Assembly: GCA_021811865.1 (NCBI GenBank) | Contig: JAKAQB010000014.1 | Span: forward strand, 1 to 64,000 | Reading direction: 5' to 3' | DNA length: 64,000 nt | From: Actinomycetes bacterium | GTDB lineage: Bacteria > Actinomycetota > Acidimicrobiia > Acidimicrobiales > Palsa-688 | Shown: piece after piece, positions 1 through 7,739 of the stretch | Position numbering within the stretch: the first letter of the stretch is position 1 | How the letters are laid out: each line of letters starts with the position of its first letter | Notes under the pieces: generated by a model | What the model saw: the letters and a program-made list of their open reading frames with translations, nothing else | What the model was told of the DNA's origin: nothing | Databases searched by the model: none | Position numbers and translations under genes: made by a program

Positions 1-238
1 CACGGTGTAGACGACCAGGCCGCCGGGACGAAGCACTCGGTGCAGCTCGGCGGCGAGGCTCGCGGACGTCGTGGACGGTGACCCCTACGGCGTCGTCGGC
101 CCCTGCCGCTGTGGCTTTGGCCACGATGGCGTCGAGGGCGTCTGCGACGTAGTCGAGGGCGACGATCTCGAAGCCCTGGCGGGCGAACAGCAGGGTGTCG
201 CGGCCCTGCTGGGCGCCGGCGATCGTCGGGTCAGCCAT
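1..238 (-). pseudogene. Decayed SAM-dependent methyltransferase fragment, cut by window edge
   Basis: On the minus strand the reading from 238 gives a piece resembling the centre of a class I methyltransferase: QGRDTLLFARQGFEIVALDY, with the usual hydrophobic run ending in an acidic residue. After about residue 60 this frame turns into arginine-rich nonsense, while another frame (about 60-1) reads LAAELHRVLRPGGLVVYTV, the later conserved block of the same fold. The glycine motif that should precede QGRD is missing, and so is the stretch between the two blocks. This looks like a gene that lost its 5' part and an internal segment. It follows the SHOCT gene and may continue past base 1. Exact substrate family cannot be assigned. 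Confidence 0.5.
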
Positions 239-551
239 CGTGGCTTTCGGGCCGCTGCTCGCGGATGAGCTCGGGTTCGGTCCGAACCAGCTGGTCGAGG
301 CGGCGCTCAAACTCCTCCATGTCGATCTCCCCCCGGGCCCAGCGCTCACGAAGGATGGCGAGCGGGTCCTCTCGAGGCTTGGGCAGCTCCCGGCTCGGCT
401 CGGCGGGTGCGCGCTGCCCGCTGGGCCACCCGTCGCGTCTCCCGCTTCGCCCACGGGTCACCACCAGCATCATCACGATGCCGATGCCCACCATGACTAG
501 GGGCATCACGATCATCAGGGGCCACCACGCCCCGGGGCCGCCCCACATCAC
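231..551 (-). CDS. Small membrane protein with C-terminal SHOCT domain
   Basis: Encodes 106 residues. One hydrophobic helix spans about residues 9-31. A Pro/Arg-rich linker follows, then a C-terminal SHOCT domain around residues 62-90 (DPLAILRERWARGEIDMEEF). SHOCT is a short domain thought to mediate oligomerisation and is common at the end of small membrane proteins; the precise role is unknown. The GTG start at 551 overlaps the stop of the preceding gene in a GTGA arrangement, so the two are translationally coupled. Its place in a minus-strand run behind an ArsR-type regulator suggests a metal or envelope stress setting, which is inference. Confidence 0.75.
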   Translation of the reverse strand: MMWGGPGAWWPLMIVMPLVMVGIGIVMMLVVTRGRSGRRDGWPSGQRAPAEPSRELPKPREDPLAILRERWARGEIDMEEFERRLDQLVRTEPELIREQRPESHDG

Positions 552-817
552 CGCTCGCTCCCCTCGGCTGCAGCTCGGGCGACGGAGGCCATCTCCTCGG
601 CCATCGCGGTCGCCAGCCGCTCACGGGCGGGCGGGCCGAGGTTGTCGAACATCGCCCCCAGGCATTGCGGGAGCATGGAGGTGACGAAGGCGATCCGGTC
701 GTCGAGGGTCATGCCGGCGAGCACCGTCTGTGTCATCTCGCCCATCATCGCCCGCATCTGGTCGGGAGGGACCACCTTGCCGGCTACCCGGCCTACCCGT
801 TTGCTGATCTCGGTCAT
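548..817 (-). CDS. Small hypothetical protein, methionine-rich start
   Basis: Encodes 89 residues with no family I can name. It is probably helical, with a Met-rich stretch near residues 21-28 (MRAMMGEM) and a segment DDRIAFVTSMLPQCLGAMF in the middle. A good ribosome binding site (agaggaa, 4 bases of spacing) precedes the ATG at 817. The stop overlaps the next gene (SHOCT protein). Upstream lie two perfect palindromes (828-840 and 899-926) that may control it or be remnants of older genes. Similar short proteins occur next to metal-resistance genes in other bacteria, but this is context only. Confidence 0.6.
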   Translation of the reverse strand: MTEISKRVGRVAGKVVPPDQMRAMMGEMTQTVLAGMTLDDRIAFVTSMLPQCLGAMFDNLGPPARERLATAMAEEMASVARAAAEGSER

Positions 818-898
818 GGCTTCCTCTCGTGCTCAGCACGCGTCGGTGACGCTGCACGTACCCGTCAGGTCCTGCTCGGGGATGCCCAGGTCTCCGAG

Positions 899-926
899 GA
901 GCCAGGTGGTGTCCACCACCTGGCTC
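899..926. promoter_or_regulatory. 28-bp near-perfect palindrome, arms of 13 bp
   Basis: GAGCCAGGTGGTG and its exact reverse complement flank a 2-base centre. It lies 82 bases upstream of the 548-817 gene and downstream of the CPCC protein gene on the same strand. No T-run follows, so it does not look like a standard intrinsic terminator. Operator or RNA hairpin are both possible. Confidence 0.5.
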
Positions 927-1077
927 CGGTCAGGGTCAACACGGTGACCTCGCTGCCACGTCCCGCCCAGGCGGCCGGGGTGGCGCCGGGCCGAAGCTCT
1001 CGCCCTCGGGGTGGGCGAGGACGGCCAGCAGTCGCGCTGGCCGTCTCGCCTGTGCCCAATGAGCAGCGCGGCCATGG

Positions 1078-1296
1078 TCAGGTCTCGCGCAGCTCCTCGT
1101 CGATCTCGGCCAGCTCCTCCTCGAGCCGCCGCTTGTGCTCTTCGAGGGCCGTCTTGCGCTCCCGCCTGGTCGGCGGCCGGTCCCACCATCCTCCTCGACC
1201 TCTGGCCCACGGCGGGGGTCCACCCCACCGTCGCCCTGACCACCAGGGAGGGCTAGCGCCCTCGACGTCCGCTCCACAGCATGGGCAACCCCACAT
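1078..1296 (-). CDS. Small CPCC-motif protein with C-terminal coiled coil
   Basis: Encodes 72 residues from the ATG at 1296, which has a GGAAGG ribosome site 7 bases upstream; a longer reading from 1338 lacks one. The N-terminus reads MWGCPCCGADVEG, a cysteine cluster able to bind a metal. A Trp/Gly/Pro-rich middle follows, and the last 25 residues form a charged amphipathic helix (LEEHKRRLEEELAEIDEEL) typical of a short coiled coil. This layout recalls the small DUF5320-like proteins, but the match is by eye. It probably belongs to the ArsR-controlled minus-strand run starting at 1826. Confidence 0.55.
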   Translation of the reverse strand: MWGCPCCGADVEGASPPWWSGRRWGGPPPWARGRGGWWDRPPTRRERKTALEEHKRRLEEELAEIDEELRET

Positions 1297-1300
1297 GGCG

Positions 1301-1498
1301 CTACCTTCCCTTCTCCGCCCGAAGGCGGCTCTTGTCATCGATCATGGCGACCGGGGTCTGGCGCCCACCAGGGCCGAAAGTCGTCTCCTCGGGCGAAGAG
1401 CGTCGGCGGGCGCCTGACGCCTCGGCCAGCAGCGGCAGGGCGGCCGAGAGCCGCTCTGGCCCCACGCCGCGCTGATGGGTCTCACCGCACCCCCCCAA
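1301..1498 (-). CDS. Possible small hypothetical protein
   Basis: A 65-residue open frame between the ArsR-type gene and the CPCC gene, overlapping the end of the former by 17 bases. It could start at an internal GTG near 1465. No domain is recognised. Its stop lies only 5 bases before the next start, which fits an operon, but the sequence (…TPVAMIDDKSRLRAEKGR) has no family features. It may be non-coding. Confidence 0.25.
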   Translation of the reverse strand: MGGCGETHQRGVGPERLSAALPLLAEASGARRRSSPEETTFGPGGRQTPVAMIDDKSRLRAEKGR

Positions 1499-1826
1499 GG
1501 ACGAAGCCGCGCAGCCGGCAGAACGCCTCGACCAGGCCGTCGTCGGCCAGGCAGTAGAACACTTGCTGGCCCCGGCGGTCGGCCACCACCAGACCCCGGT
1601 CCCGCAGGATCCGCAGGTGGTGCGAGACGGTCGGCTGGGGCAGCCCGGTGGCCGCCACGATCGCCCCCACCGGCACGCACACGGTCTCGAGGGTCGTCAA
1701 GATGCGCAGGCGGGTCGGGTCGGCGAGCGCAGCGAGCAGCTGGGCGAACTGCCGTGCTCCTGGCTCGTCCAGCGGTCGTGCGGCGACCGCCACGTTGATC
1801 TGGGCTCGGTCCTCGGTCACGTACAT
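1482..1826 (-). CDS. ArsR/SmtB-family transcriptional repressor
   Basis: Encodes 114 residues from the ATG at 1826. The winged helix-turn-helix is plain: ALADPTRLRILTTLETVCVP, then GLPQPTVSHHLRILRDRGLV as recognition helix, then the wing DRRGQQVFYCL. The longer upstream reading lacks sequence resembling the family and would run through a probable operator, so it was not chosen. ArsR/SmtB proteins usually repress metal-resistance genes and release DNA on binding metal. There is no N-terminal CxCxxC arsenic motif, so the inducer cannot be read. Genes downstream on the same strand (CPCC protein, 548-817, SHOCT) are plausible targets. Confidence 0.85.
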   Translation of the reverse strand: MYVTEDRAQINVAVAARPLDEPGARQFAQLLAALADPTRLRILTTLETVCVPVGAIVAATGLPQPTVSHHLRILRDRGLVVADRRGQQVFYCLADDGLVEAFCRLRGFVLGGVR

Positions 1827-1837
1827 GTGAACATGTA
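1822..1837. promoter_or_regulatory. 16-bp inverted repeat overlapping the arsR-type start codon
   Basis: TACATGTGAACATGTA is symmetric except at the two central bases and contains the ATG at 1826. An AT-rich element (tatata, about 1836-1841, minus sense) sits beside it and could be the -10 box of a leaderless or nearly leaderless transcript. ArsR-family repressors typically bind such repeats at their own promoters, so this is a likely autoregulatory operator. Confidence 0.55.
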
Positions 1838-1841
1838 TATA

Positions 1842-2348
1842 GTTCGATCTATTCCGGGCTTCCCGTTCCGGCGCCTGGGAGGCCAAGGGCTCGAAGACGT
1901 GTGGACCTTCCCGTGCGGCCATCTTCCCGTTCGGACCGGCGTCATGCTGCCACGGCGGTGTGACCTGCACAGCCGCCGTCGGCGGGGTCAGCCGTGCACG
2001 CACAGGAAGGCCCCGTGCGCTGCAGCATGGGCGTGTCCGAACAAACGGTCCCAGGGGTGAGCTGAGATGCCACCGACTGCGTCGGCGGCCCGATCGATGC
2101 GGTGGCAAGCTCGGCGAGCCTCGTACGCCGGCAGGGAGCGCCCCTGAACCGAGCGGCGGGCGGGCGGACGAGATGGGGGCAGCTTGAGGCGTCAGCCCTC
2201 ACGATTCCTCGGAGGAGTGGCCGGGCTCCGGTCGTTCGTAGACCACCGAGTGTCGGGCCGCGCAATCCCTGCTCAGCGGGGCTGTTCGGTGGCGTTGGCG
2301 CTCGCGGGCGAACCTGCTGGCAGGCGCGTCGAACCTGCGCCAGTCAAT
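1842..2348. other. Intergenic stretch without a recognisable gene
   Basis: About 500 bases between the ArsR-type gene and the downstream end of the 2349-3695 gene. Open frames exist on both strands but are short, arginine/alanine-rich and mutually overlapping, as expected by chance at this base composition. I see no tRNA and no convincing terminator. Confidence 0.4.
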
Positions 2349-3695
2349 TCAGGCGTCGCCCACCCGCTGGCGCGGCCCAGCGGCGCGCGAACGAAGATAT
2401 GCGAGGACCATCCGTTCGCCGTCAGCCGTCAGGGCGATCGTGTGCGGGGTGAGCTCTCGAGCGGTGCCGTACTCCCACGTCGCCTCGACCTCGTCGATGG
2501 TGTCGAACAACCGCCACCACCGAAGTGGGCGATGGACGGCCGACGAGACGTGGTTCACCGTGATCGGACTGCCACCCGTCGACCAGCCCTGCGCAACAAG
2601 GATCGGAGCGACATCGGCGACGAGCTCGCGTTGCTCGACGCGTCCCTGAAGGAGACGAAGGCCGACCACCTCCGTGACCGCACGGGTGAAGTCATCTCTG
2701 TCCTCGGTCTCGGTGGCGACCTGGTCCCACAAGCGTTCCGGGGAGGCGAGGAGCTCGGCCCCTCGGGTCGTGACGTGCAGCCGCCGGCCGCGTCGTCGGA
2801 GCAGGCGCAGTCGGTTGGCGGCGTCGCGCAGCGTTGAGAGCTGGTGGACGTCGGCCTCCGAGCGCGGCGGTTTCTTCCAGTCCCACCAGGCGAAGCGTTC
2901 GACTGCCGCCAGCACGGTCACCCTGGCGAGGTAGTTGCTCTGGGTCAGCTCCGTGCCACCGGGTGCCGCGGCGAGCTCCAGCAGCCAGCGCATCGGCGCC
3001 ACCGCATCGCCCGGGTCGGACGGCGGCTGGACCGGATGCAGCAGACGGTTCGCCACCCCTGATCGCCACGCCTCGTGCACGGGGTGGCGGGCCGTGTCGA
3101 TCCAGGTCCCGATCCGTTCGGTCGTGACCATGCCGGCGAGGGTCTGCCCAGGCGGCAGGTCGAGCGGCCGGCTGAGCACCGCCTCGGTGATGGCCGCGGC
3201 CTTGGCCTTCCAGCGTGGCCCACCGGGTACCAGGTTCCCAGCGGCGACGGCGTCGCCCAGCGCACGCTCGACCGCCTCGAGGGCACGGGCCTCGTCCACC
3301 CCCATGACCGACCCCCACGCCAGCAGCGCCGTGTCCGGTGGCTCGACGCCGGACTTGGCGTGCGCGCCACGGAAGGCGGCCGCCCCCTCGTTGTGGCCAT
3401 GAGCCCAGGCGGCGAGCACCGTCTGCGTCGCCTCGGAGCAGGCCACTTCTGCCAGGTGCGGCAGGCCGAGCTCGTCGAGGAGCGCTGCGGCGGCCTCGAC
3501 GAGCCCCTGCCACTCGTCGTCGGGGTAGTCGCGAGGCATGTACCACCAGAGGTAGTGCTGGAGCGCAGCCTGGTGGATCATCGCGACGCCTTCTCCGGCG
3601 GTGAGCCCGCCGGCTACCGCCTGGGCCGCCATGGTGAGGTCGGGGCGGCGGGCCTCGACCCGGCGCACGGCGAGCTCGACCTCCTCGCCGCTCAC
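2349..3695 (-). CDS. Hypothetical protein, 448 residues
   Basis: I recall similar uncharacterised actinobacterial proteins but no function. The N-terminal half is helical and contains HQAALQHYLWWYMPRDYPDD. The C-terminal half has two possible winged-helix segments: one around SEADVHQLSTLRDAANRLRL and one near RELVADVAPILVAQGW, followed by RWWRLFDTIDEVEATWEYG and a conserved-looking tail (HTIALTADGERMVLAYLRSR). No signal peptide or membrane segment is visible. It overlaps the upstream gene by 4 bases (ATGA), so the two are co-translated, and their products may act together. Confidence 0.65.
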   Translation of the reverse strand: MSGEEVELAVRRVEARRPDLTMAAQAVAGGLTAGEGVAMIHQAALQHYLWWYMPRDYPDDEWQGLVEAAAALLDELGLPHLAEVACSEATQTVLAAWAHGHNEGAAAFRGAHAKSGVEPPDTALLAWGSVMGVDEARALEAVERALGDAVAAGNLVPGGPRWKAKAAAITEAVLSRPLDLPPGQTLAGMVTTERIGTWIDTARHPVHEAWRSGVANRLLHPVQPPSDPGDAVAPMRWLLELAAAPGGTELTQSNYLARVTVLAAVERFAWWDWKKPPRSEADVHQLSTLRDAANRLRLLRRRGRRLHVTTRGAELLASPERLWDQVATETEDRDDFTRAVTEVVGLRLLQGRVEQRELVADVAPILVAQGWSTGGSPITVNHVSSAVHRPLRWWRLFDTIDEVEATWEYGTARELTPHTIALTADGERMVLAYLRSRAAGPRQRVGDA

Positions 3696-4669
3696 GGGTG
3701 ACCGCCGGGGCTTTCGACGACGCGAAGCGTCGGCCGAGGGTCATGTCCCTCGTCGTCGATGTCGACCCCGGTGAGCGCCAGGCAGCGCTGGCGCAGGTGG
3801 CGTTGATGGAAGCCGGGGCGGTCGGCGGCCCGGAAGACCTCGACGGCGAGCCATGCGAGCTGCTGGAGCGCCTCCTCGGCCTGGTGGTCGAGGTGGTGCG
3901 ATCGGCACTCGGCGGCGAGGCTCGAGAGGAACCCCTCGATCAGCTCTGCGTGGCCGGCGGGCACCCGCAGCTGCCCGACGTTGCCGTGCGAATCGTCGGT
4001 CCGGTCGGCCAGGTGGCTGAGCTTCGCTTCCGGACCCCATCGGCCGGTGTGGCCCCGTAGCTCACCCACGAGTTGCGCTTCGCGCTCGTCGAGGCTGCCT
4101 CCGTAGTCGGAGACGGCGACGGCGGCGAACCACAGGTCCCAGTGGCTCCAGGGCCGGCCCGCCAGGTCCGACCACGGCTCCGGGCCCCATAGGTCCATCT
4201 CCCCCAGCGGGCCAGCTTGATCGGATCCGCATTGCCGGCGTCGCAAGCCCGGGCATGCAGGTCGAGCAGCTCCCGGGCCAGGTTGCCGATGAGCCCGTCG
4301 GAGTCGTCCGCCTTCAGGATCACCTTCACGACGTGCCCGATCGCCCGCTCGGTGAGCAGCACCAGCTCGGCCGTGGGCGAGGAGCAGACCGCCTCGCCGA
4401 CCGCCTCGACGACGGGCCCTGCCTGCATTGCCCAGGTGCCGCTCTCCTGATAGCCGAGGTACGGGCTCGTCCGCAGCCCCGCGGTCGATCTCCGCCCGCA
4501 ACTGGGACAGATCTCCCGACCCGCGGGTCGCCGCCAGGCGGACCGCCCGAGCAACGTCGTGGTGGCGCTCGGCGGCCTTGCCGACGATCACCCGGAGGTC
4601 CTCGGGGTCGACCTTGTCGATCAGCGTGTCGAGGTCGTCAGGACCGGGGCGCGGAGAGCGTGGACTCAT
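3692..4669 (-). pseudogene. Hypothetical protein gene with two compensating frameshifts
   Basis: The plausible protein reads in one frame from 4669 (LIDKVDPEDLRVIVGKAAER) to about 4480. It continues in a second frame (LRTSPYLGYQESGTWAMQAG … AELVLLTERAIGHVVKVI) to about 4210, then returns to the first frame (EMDLWGPEPWSDLAGRPW) up to the stop. In the first frame the middle part is arginine-rich nonsense. Both shift points lie in G runs (cgcgggg and tgggggag, minus sense), so they could be sequencing errors at homopolymers or real damage. The restored protein, about 325 residues, resembles helical uncharacterised proteins found beside SWIM-type genes in actinobacteria. Function unknown. It shares a 4-base overlap with the downstream gene. 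Confidence 0.55.
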
Positions 4670-5063
4670 GGCGAATGCTCGCTGCTCATCGTCTCGCGAC
4701 GGTACTGGGCGGGCACCGTCATCTTCAGGTTCGCCCGACCTTGAGGCCGCCCCGTAGTGAATGCTGGAGCCACAGTTATGGGTGCCGCGACGAGCCTGCG
4801 ATCGCTTCCACCCAGCGCGCGTAGCTGAAGACGATGACCTCGAGCTGCTCGCGGAGGCTTGCCGGTTGGCGCGTGCAGAGGATCACCTGCACCCCTCGAC
4901 GAGGATCCAACCCTGCTCTGCACACCAGTCGGCGATGTGAGGCTGCCGGGGACCTCCTGATCCTCCCCGACCTGCGTCCGGCACCCGACGATCACGTCGA
5001 CGGCCCGCGATCCGACAGGCTTGCCGGTGCCCCGGCGCCGTCGTCCGGCCGCGGCCGTCGCGT
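4670..5063. other. Intergenic stretch without a convincing gene
   Basis: About 390 bases downstream of the mer repressor gene. Minus-strand fragments such as HIADWCAEQGWILVEGC and VILCTRQPASLREQLEVIVF look protein-like but lie in different frames and have no proper starts. They may be remains of a lost gene. One minus frame ends in an ATGA overlap with the gene starting at 4669. Confidence 0.35.
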
Positions 5064-5441
5064 TCAGGTCCCGGCTGCGACCTTGGCGCATGCCGCCACC
5101 CCTGCGGCGTGCTCGGCGATCATCGAGACGCCGAATGCGACGATCTCGGCGACCCGGGGATCGGTCGTGCGGTAGTAGGCGAAGCGGCCGGCGCGGCGCA
5201 CCTCGACAAACCCGCAGGACACGAGGCAGGCGAGGTGGGCCGAGACCCGACCCTGGGACAGCCCGACGTGGGTGACGCAGTCGTTGCCGGTCCGCTCTTC
5301 TTCGGCGCAGAAGGCGAGCAGGGCGAGGCGGCTCGGGTCCCCGAGCGCCCGGTAGAAGCGGGCGAGGAGCTCTCTTCCCGCCGGGTCCTCGGGCACGGGC
5401 GGCACCGGGCGGGCAGGGGCAGCGGTGGTGGCGGGGCTCAT
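5064..5441 (-). CDS. merR: ArsR-family repressor of the mer operon
   Basis: Encodes 125 residues with an ArsR winged helix: FYRALGDPSRLALLAFCAEE, then HVGLSQGRVSAHLACLVSCG, then RRAGRFAYYRTTD. Cysteines at about residues 45, 55, 70 and 75 are candidates for metal ligands. The start codon overlaps the merA stop (ATGA), so it is made from the merA transcript. In Streptomyces the mercury regulator MerR is an ArsR-family protein rather than the Tn21-type MerR, and this gene fits that pattern. The name follows function, not homology to Tn21 MerR. Cadmium/lead sensing (CmtR-like) is an alternative. Confidence 0.75.
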   Translation of the reverse strand: MSPATTAAPARPVPPVPEDPAGRELLARFYRALGDPSRLALLAFCAEEERTGNDCVTHVGLSQGRVSAHLACLVSCGFVEVRRAGRFAYYRTTDPRVAEIVAFGVSMIAEHAAGVAACAKVAAGT

Positions 5442-6823
5442 GCGGCGCAGCAGGAGAGCTTGGCGACATCGGTGGTGAAGGACTGGGCGGCGAGCTTGAT
5501 GCCCTCGGCCATGGTCAGATACGGCGCCCAGGTCGACGCCAGCTGCTCGACGGTCATGCCTGCCTCCAAGGCGTAGGTGGCGGCCAAGATGGCGTCACCC
5601 GCCCCCTCGGCGGCCATGTGGACGCCCACCACCTTGCCGGTTGCCACCTCGGCCACGATCTTCACCACACCGCGAGTATCGCGGTTGACGATCGCCCGAG
5701 GCACGTAGGACAGCGGCAGGACCCTGCAGGTGCACGACAGGCCGACGTCGGCCGCCTGGGCGTCGGTGATCCCCACCGCAGCCAGGTTCGGGCTGGTGAA
5801 CGTCACCCGGGGCAGGTGCGCGTAGTCGATGCGCCGCCCGGCGCCGGAAAAGGCGTTGTCGATCACCATGGTCCCCTGGGCGGCAGCGACGTAGACGAAC
5901 TGGGGGGCGCCGGTCACATCGCCCGCCGCCCAGATCCTCGGGTTCGCCGTCCGAAGCTGGTCGTCGGCGACGATCGCCCCCGACGGCTCGGTGGCGACCC
6001 CGACCGCGTCGAGCCCGAGGCCGGCGGTGACCGGGCGGCGTCCTGTCGCCATCAACAGCTGCTCGGCCCGGACCTCCTGGCCGTCCGCGGTGCGCACCGC
6101 CACCCTGCCCGCATCCCGGGCCACCTGGGAAAGGCGCGTCGTGGTCCACACCTCGACCCCCTCGTCGGAGAGCACCCCGGTGACCACCTCGGACAGCTCC
6201 GGCTCCTCTCCCGGCGCGAGACGGTCGAGGGCTTCGAGGAGCGTGACCCGGCAGCCGAGGCGGGAGAACAGCTGGCCCAGCTCCAACCCCACGTAGTTGC
6301 CGCCCACCACCACCAACGACTCGGGCAGACGCTCCAGCGCCAACGCGCTCGTCGAGGTGAGATAGCCGGCCTCCTCCAACCCGGGGACCGCAGGCACCCA
6401 CGGCGCCGCCCCCGTGGCGACCAGGTACTGGTCCGCCTCGATCCGCTCACCGGCGACCTCGAGTACGGGGCCGGCGACGAAACGGGCCGCGCCGTGCACC
6501 ATCCTCCAGCCGTAATCGGCGGCGAGGTCCTCGTACTTCTCCTTGCGCAACCGCTCGACGATCCAGTCTTTGCCGGCGACGAGGGCCGCCATGTTGGCCG
6601 GCGCCGCGCTCGACGACACCCCGGGAAAGCCGGGCTCGGTGGCCACGTGGCGGGCCTCCGCCGCGGCCAGCATCGCCTTGGAGGGGATGCACCCGACATT
6701 CACGCACGTGCCGCCCGTCGTCGAGCGCTCCACCATCACCACCGACAGCTCCCGGCTGCTCGCCGCGATCGCCGCCGCGAACCCCGCACTACCCGAACCG
6801 ACGATCGCCAAGTCGTAGACCAC
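5438..6823 (-). CDS. merA: Mercury(II) reductase, short form without NmerA
   Basis: Encodes a 461-residue flavoprotein of the pyridine nucleotide-disulfide family that reduces Hg2+ to volatile Hg0 with NADPH in the cytoplasm. It shows the FAD-binding GSGSAGFAAA (residues 9-18), the redox motif GGTCVNVGCIPSK with Cys40 and Cys45, a second dinucleotide fold near VVGGNYVGLELGQ, and a C-terminal vicinal pair SCCAA (Cys458-Cys459) characteristic of MerA and needed to hand over mercury. The N-terminal heavy-metal domain of many MerA proteins is absent. The start is GTG at 6823 with a strong aaggagg site 6 bases upstream. No merT, merP or merB is visible. Confidence 0.93.
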   Translation of the reverse strand: MVYDLAIVGSGSAGFAAAIAASSRELSVVMVERSTTGGTCVNVGCIPSKAMLAAAEARHVATEPGFPGVSSSAAPANMAALVAGKDWIVERLRKEKYEDLAADYGWRMVHGAARFVAGPVLEVAGERIEADQYLVATGAAPWVPAVPGLEEAGYLTSTSALALERLPESLVVVGGNYVGLELGQLFSRLGCRVTLLEALDRLAPGEEPELSEVVTGVLSDEGVEVWTTTRLSQVARDAGRVAVRTADGQEVRAEQLLMATGRRPVTAGLGLDAVGVATEPSGAIVADDQLRTANPRIWAAGDVTGAPQFVYVAAAQGTMVIDNAFSGAGRRIDYAHLPRVTFTSPNLAAVGITDAQAADVGLSCTCRVLPLSYVPRAIVNRDTRGVVKIVAEVATGKVVGVHMAAEGAGDAILAATYALEAGMTVEQLASTWAPYLTMAEGIKLAAQSFTTDVAKLSCCAA

Positions 6824-6843
6824 TGACTTCCTCCTTGTATCTG

Positions 6844-6860
6844 GCTATCCGAATGATAGC
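6844..6860. promoter_or_regulatory. 17-bp inverted repeat upstream of merA (probable repressor operator)
   Basis: GCTATC and GATAGC flank 5 bases, 21 bases upstream of the merA GTG. A TATCAT hexamer overlaps the repeat in the minus sense and could be the -10 box. An ArsR-type repressor bound here would block merA-merR transcription until mercury is present. Confidence 0.55.
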
Positions 6861-6952
6861 GTACAATAAGGTCAGCATCTGCGAGAGAGCGGTGGCGAGC
6901 AGCTTGCTCGGGGAGCCGGCGTCCAGCCGGTGCGGGCTTACCAGTAGGGCCT

Positions 6953-6975
6953 CGGGCTCCGACCGGCTGAGCCCG
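6953..6975 (-). terminator. Hairpin downstream of cobA
   Basis: CGGGCTC and GAGCCCG form a 7-bp stem with a 9-base loop starting 9 bases past the cobA stop. It is a likely end point of the long cobalamin operon. No U-run follows, as is common in GC-rich actinobacteria. Confidence 0.45.
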
Positions 6976-6983
6976 CAGGACGC

Positions 6984-7739
6984 TCATGCTTGGGGTGTCT
7001 CGCGTTCTAGGGGGGCGAGGTTGACGACCGGTCCGACCACGATGACGGCGGGAGCGCCGAGGTCGACGTCGGGAAGCCCGGCGAGCGTGGTGCGGACCAT
7101 TCGCTGTGCCGGAGTGGTGCCGTCTTGGATGACGGCGACCGGGGTGTCGGCGGCGCGGCCGGCGTCGACGAGTGCAGCCGCGATGGCCGCGCGCGACGCC
7201 ATGCCCATGAGGATGACGAGGGTTCCTCCGGTGTGGGCCAGCGCCCCCCAGTTGGGTTCGTGCCCAGGCTTGGGGGCACTCCCCCGGTCAAGGGTGTGGC
7301 CGGTGACGACCGTGACGGACGAGGCGAGGCCCCGATGGGTCACTGGGATGCCGGCAGTGCCGGGTACACCGAGCGCGGAGGTCACTCCGGGGACGATCTG
7401 CCAGGGGATCCCGGCCTTCTCGAGGATCTCGATCTCCTCGGCACCGCGCCCGAAGACGAAGGGGTCCCCACCCTTGAGCCGGACGACGACCGCGGACGTG
7501 CGGCCATGCTCAACCAGCAGGCGGCCGATCTCTTGCTGTCGGCGGTCGGCACCGGGGGTGTCGGTGCCTGGCCGCTTTCCGACGTCGATGCACAGGGCAT
7601 CGCTGCGAACCAGGGTCAGGACGTCCGGTGTGACCAGTCGGTCGTGGAGGACTACGTCGGCACTGCGCAAGAGCTCTGCTCCCTTGAGGGTGAGCAGGCC
7701 GGGGTCACCAGGTCCGGCGCCGACCAGGTACACGGTCAT
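6984..7739 (-). CDS. cobA: Uroporphyrinogen-III C-methyltransferase
   Basis: Encodes 251 residues. It adds methyl groups from SAM at C2 and C7 of uroporphyrinogen III to give precorrin-2, the entry step to corrins and sirohaem. Tetrapyrrole methylase hallmarks are VYLVGAGPGDPGLLTLKGAE at the N-terminus, VVRLKGGDPFVFGRGAEEIE near residue 90, and IPVTHRGLASSVTVVTGH. It is the single-domain CobA type, without the CysG oxidase/ferrochelatase part or a HemD fusion. It is the last gene of the riboswitch-headed operon, and its ATG overlaps the cobC stop (ATGA). A long upstream in-frame extension is only a read-through of cobC. Confidence 0.95.
   Translation of the reverse strand: MTVYLVGAGPGDPGLLTLKGAELLRSADVVLHDRLVTPDVLTLVRSDALCIDVGKRPGTDTPGADRRQQEIGRLLVEHGRTSAVVVRLKGGDPFVFGRGAEEIEILEKAGIPWQIVPGVTSALGVPGTAGIPVTHRGLASSVTVVTGHTLDRGSAPKPGHEPNWGALAHTGGTLVILMGMASRAAIAAALVDAGRAADTPVAVIQDGTTPAQRMVRTTLAGLPDVDLGAPAVIVVGPVVNLAPLERETPQA

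Noticed and set aside
833..1075. 80-residue minus-strand frame after the CPCC gene
   Set aside because: The ATG is well placed, but the product is arginine-rich and protein-like pieces appear in other frames, so it is more likely remnant sequence.
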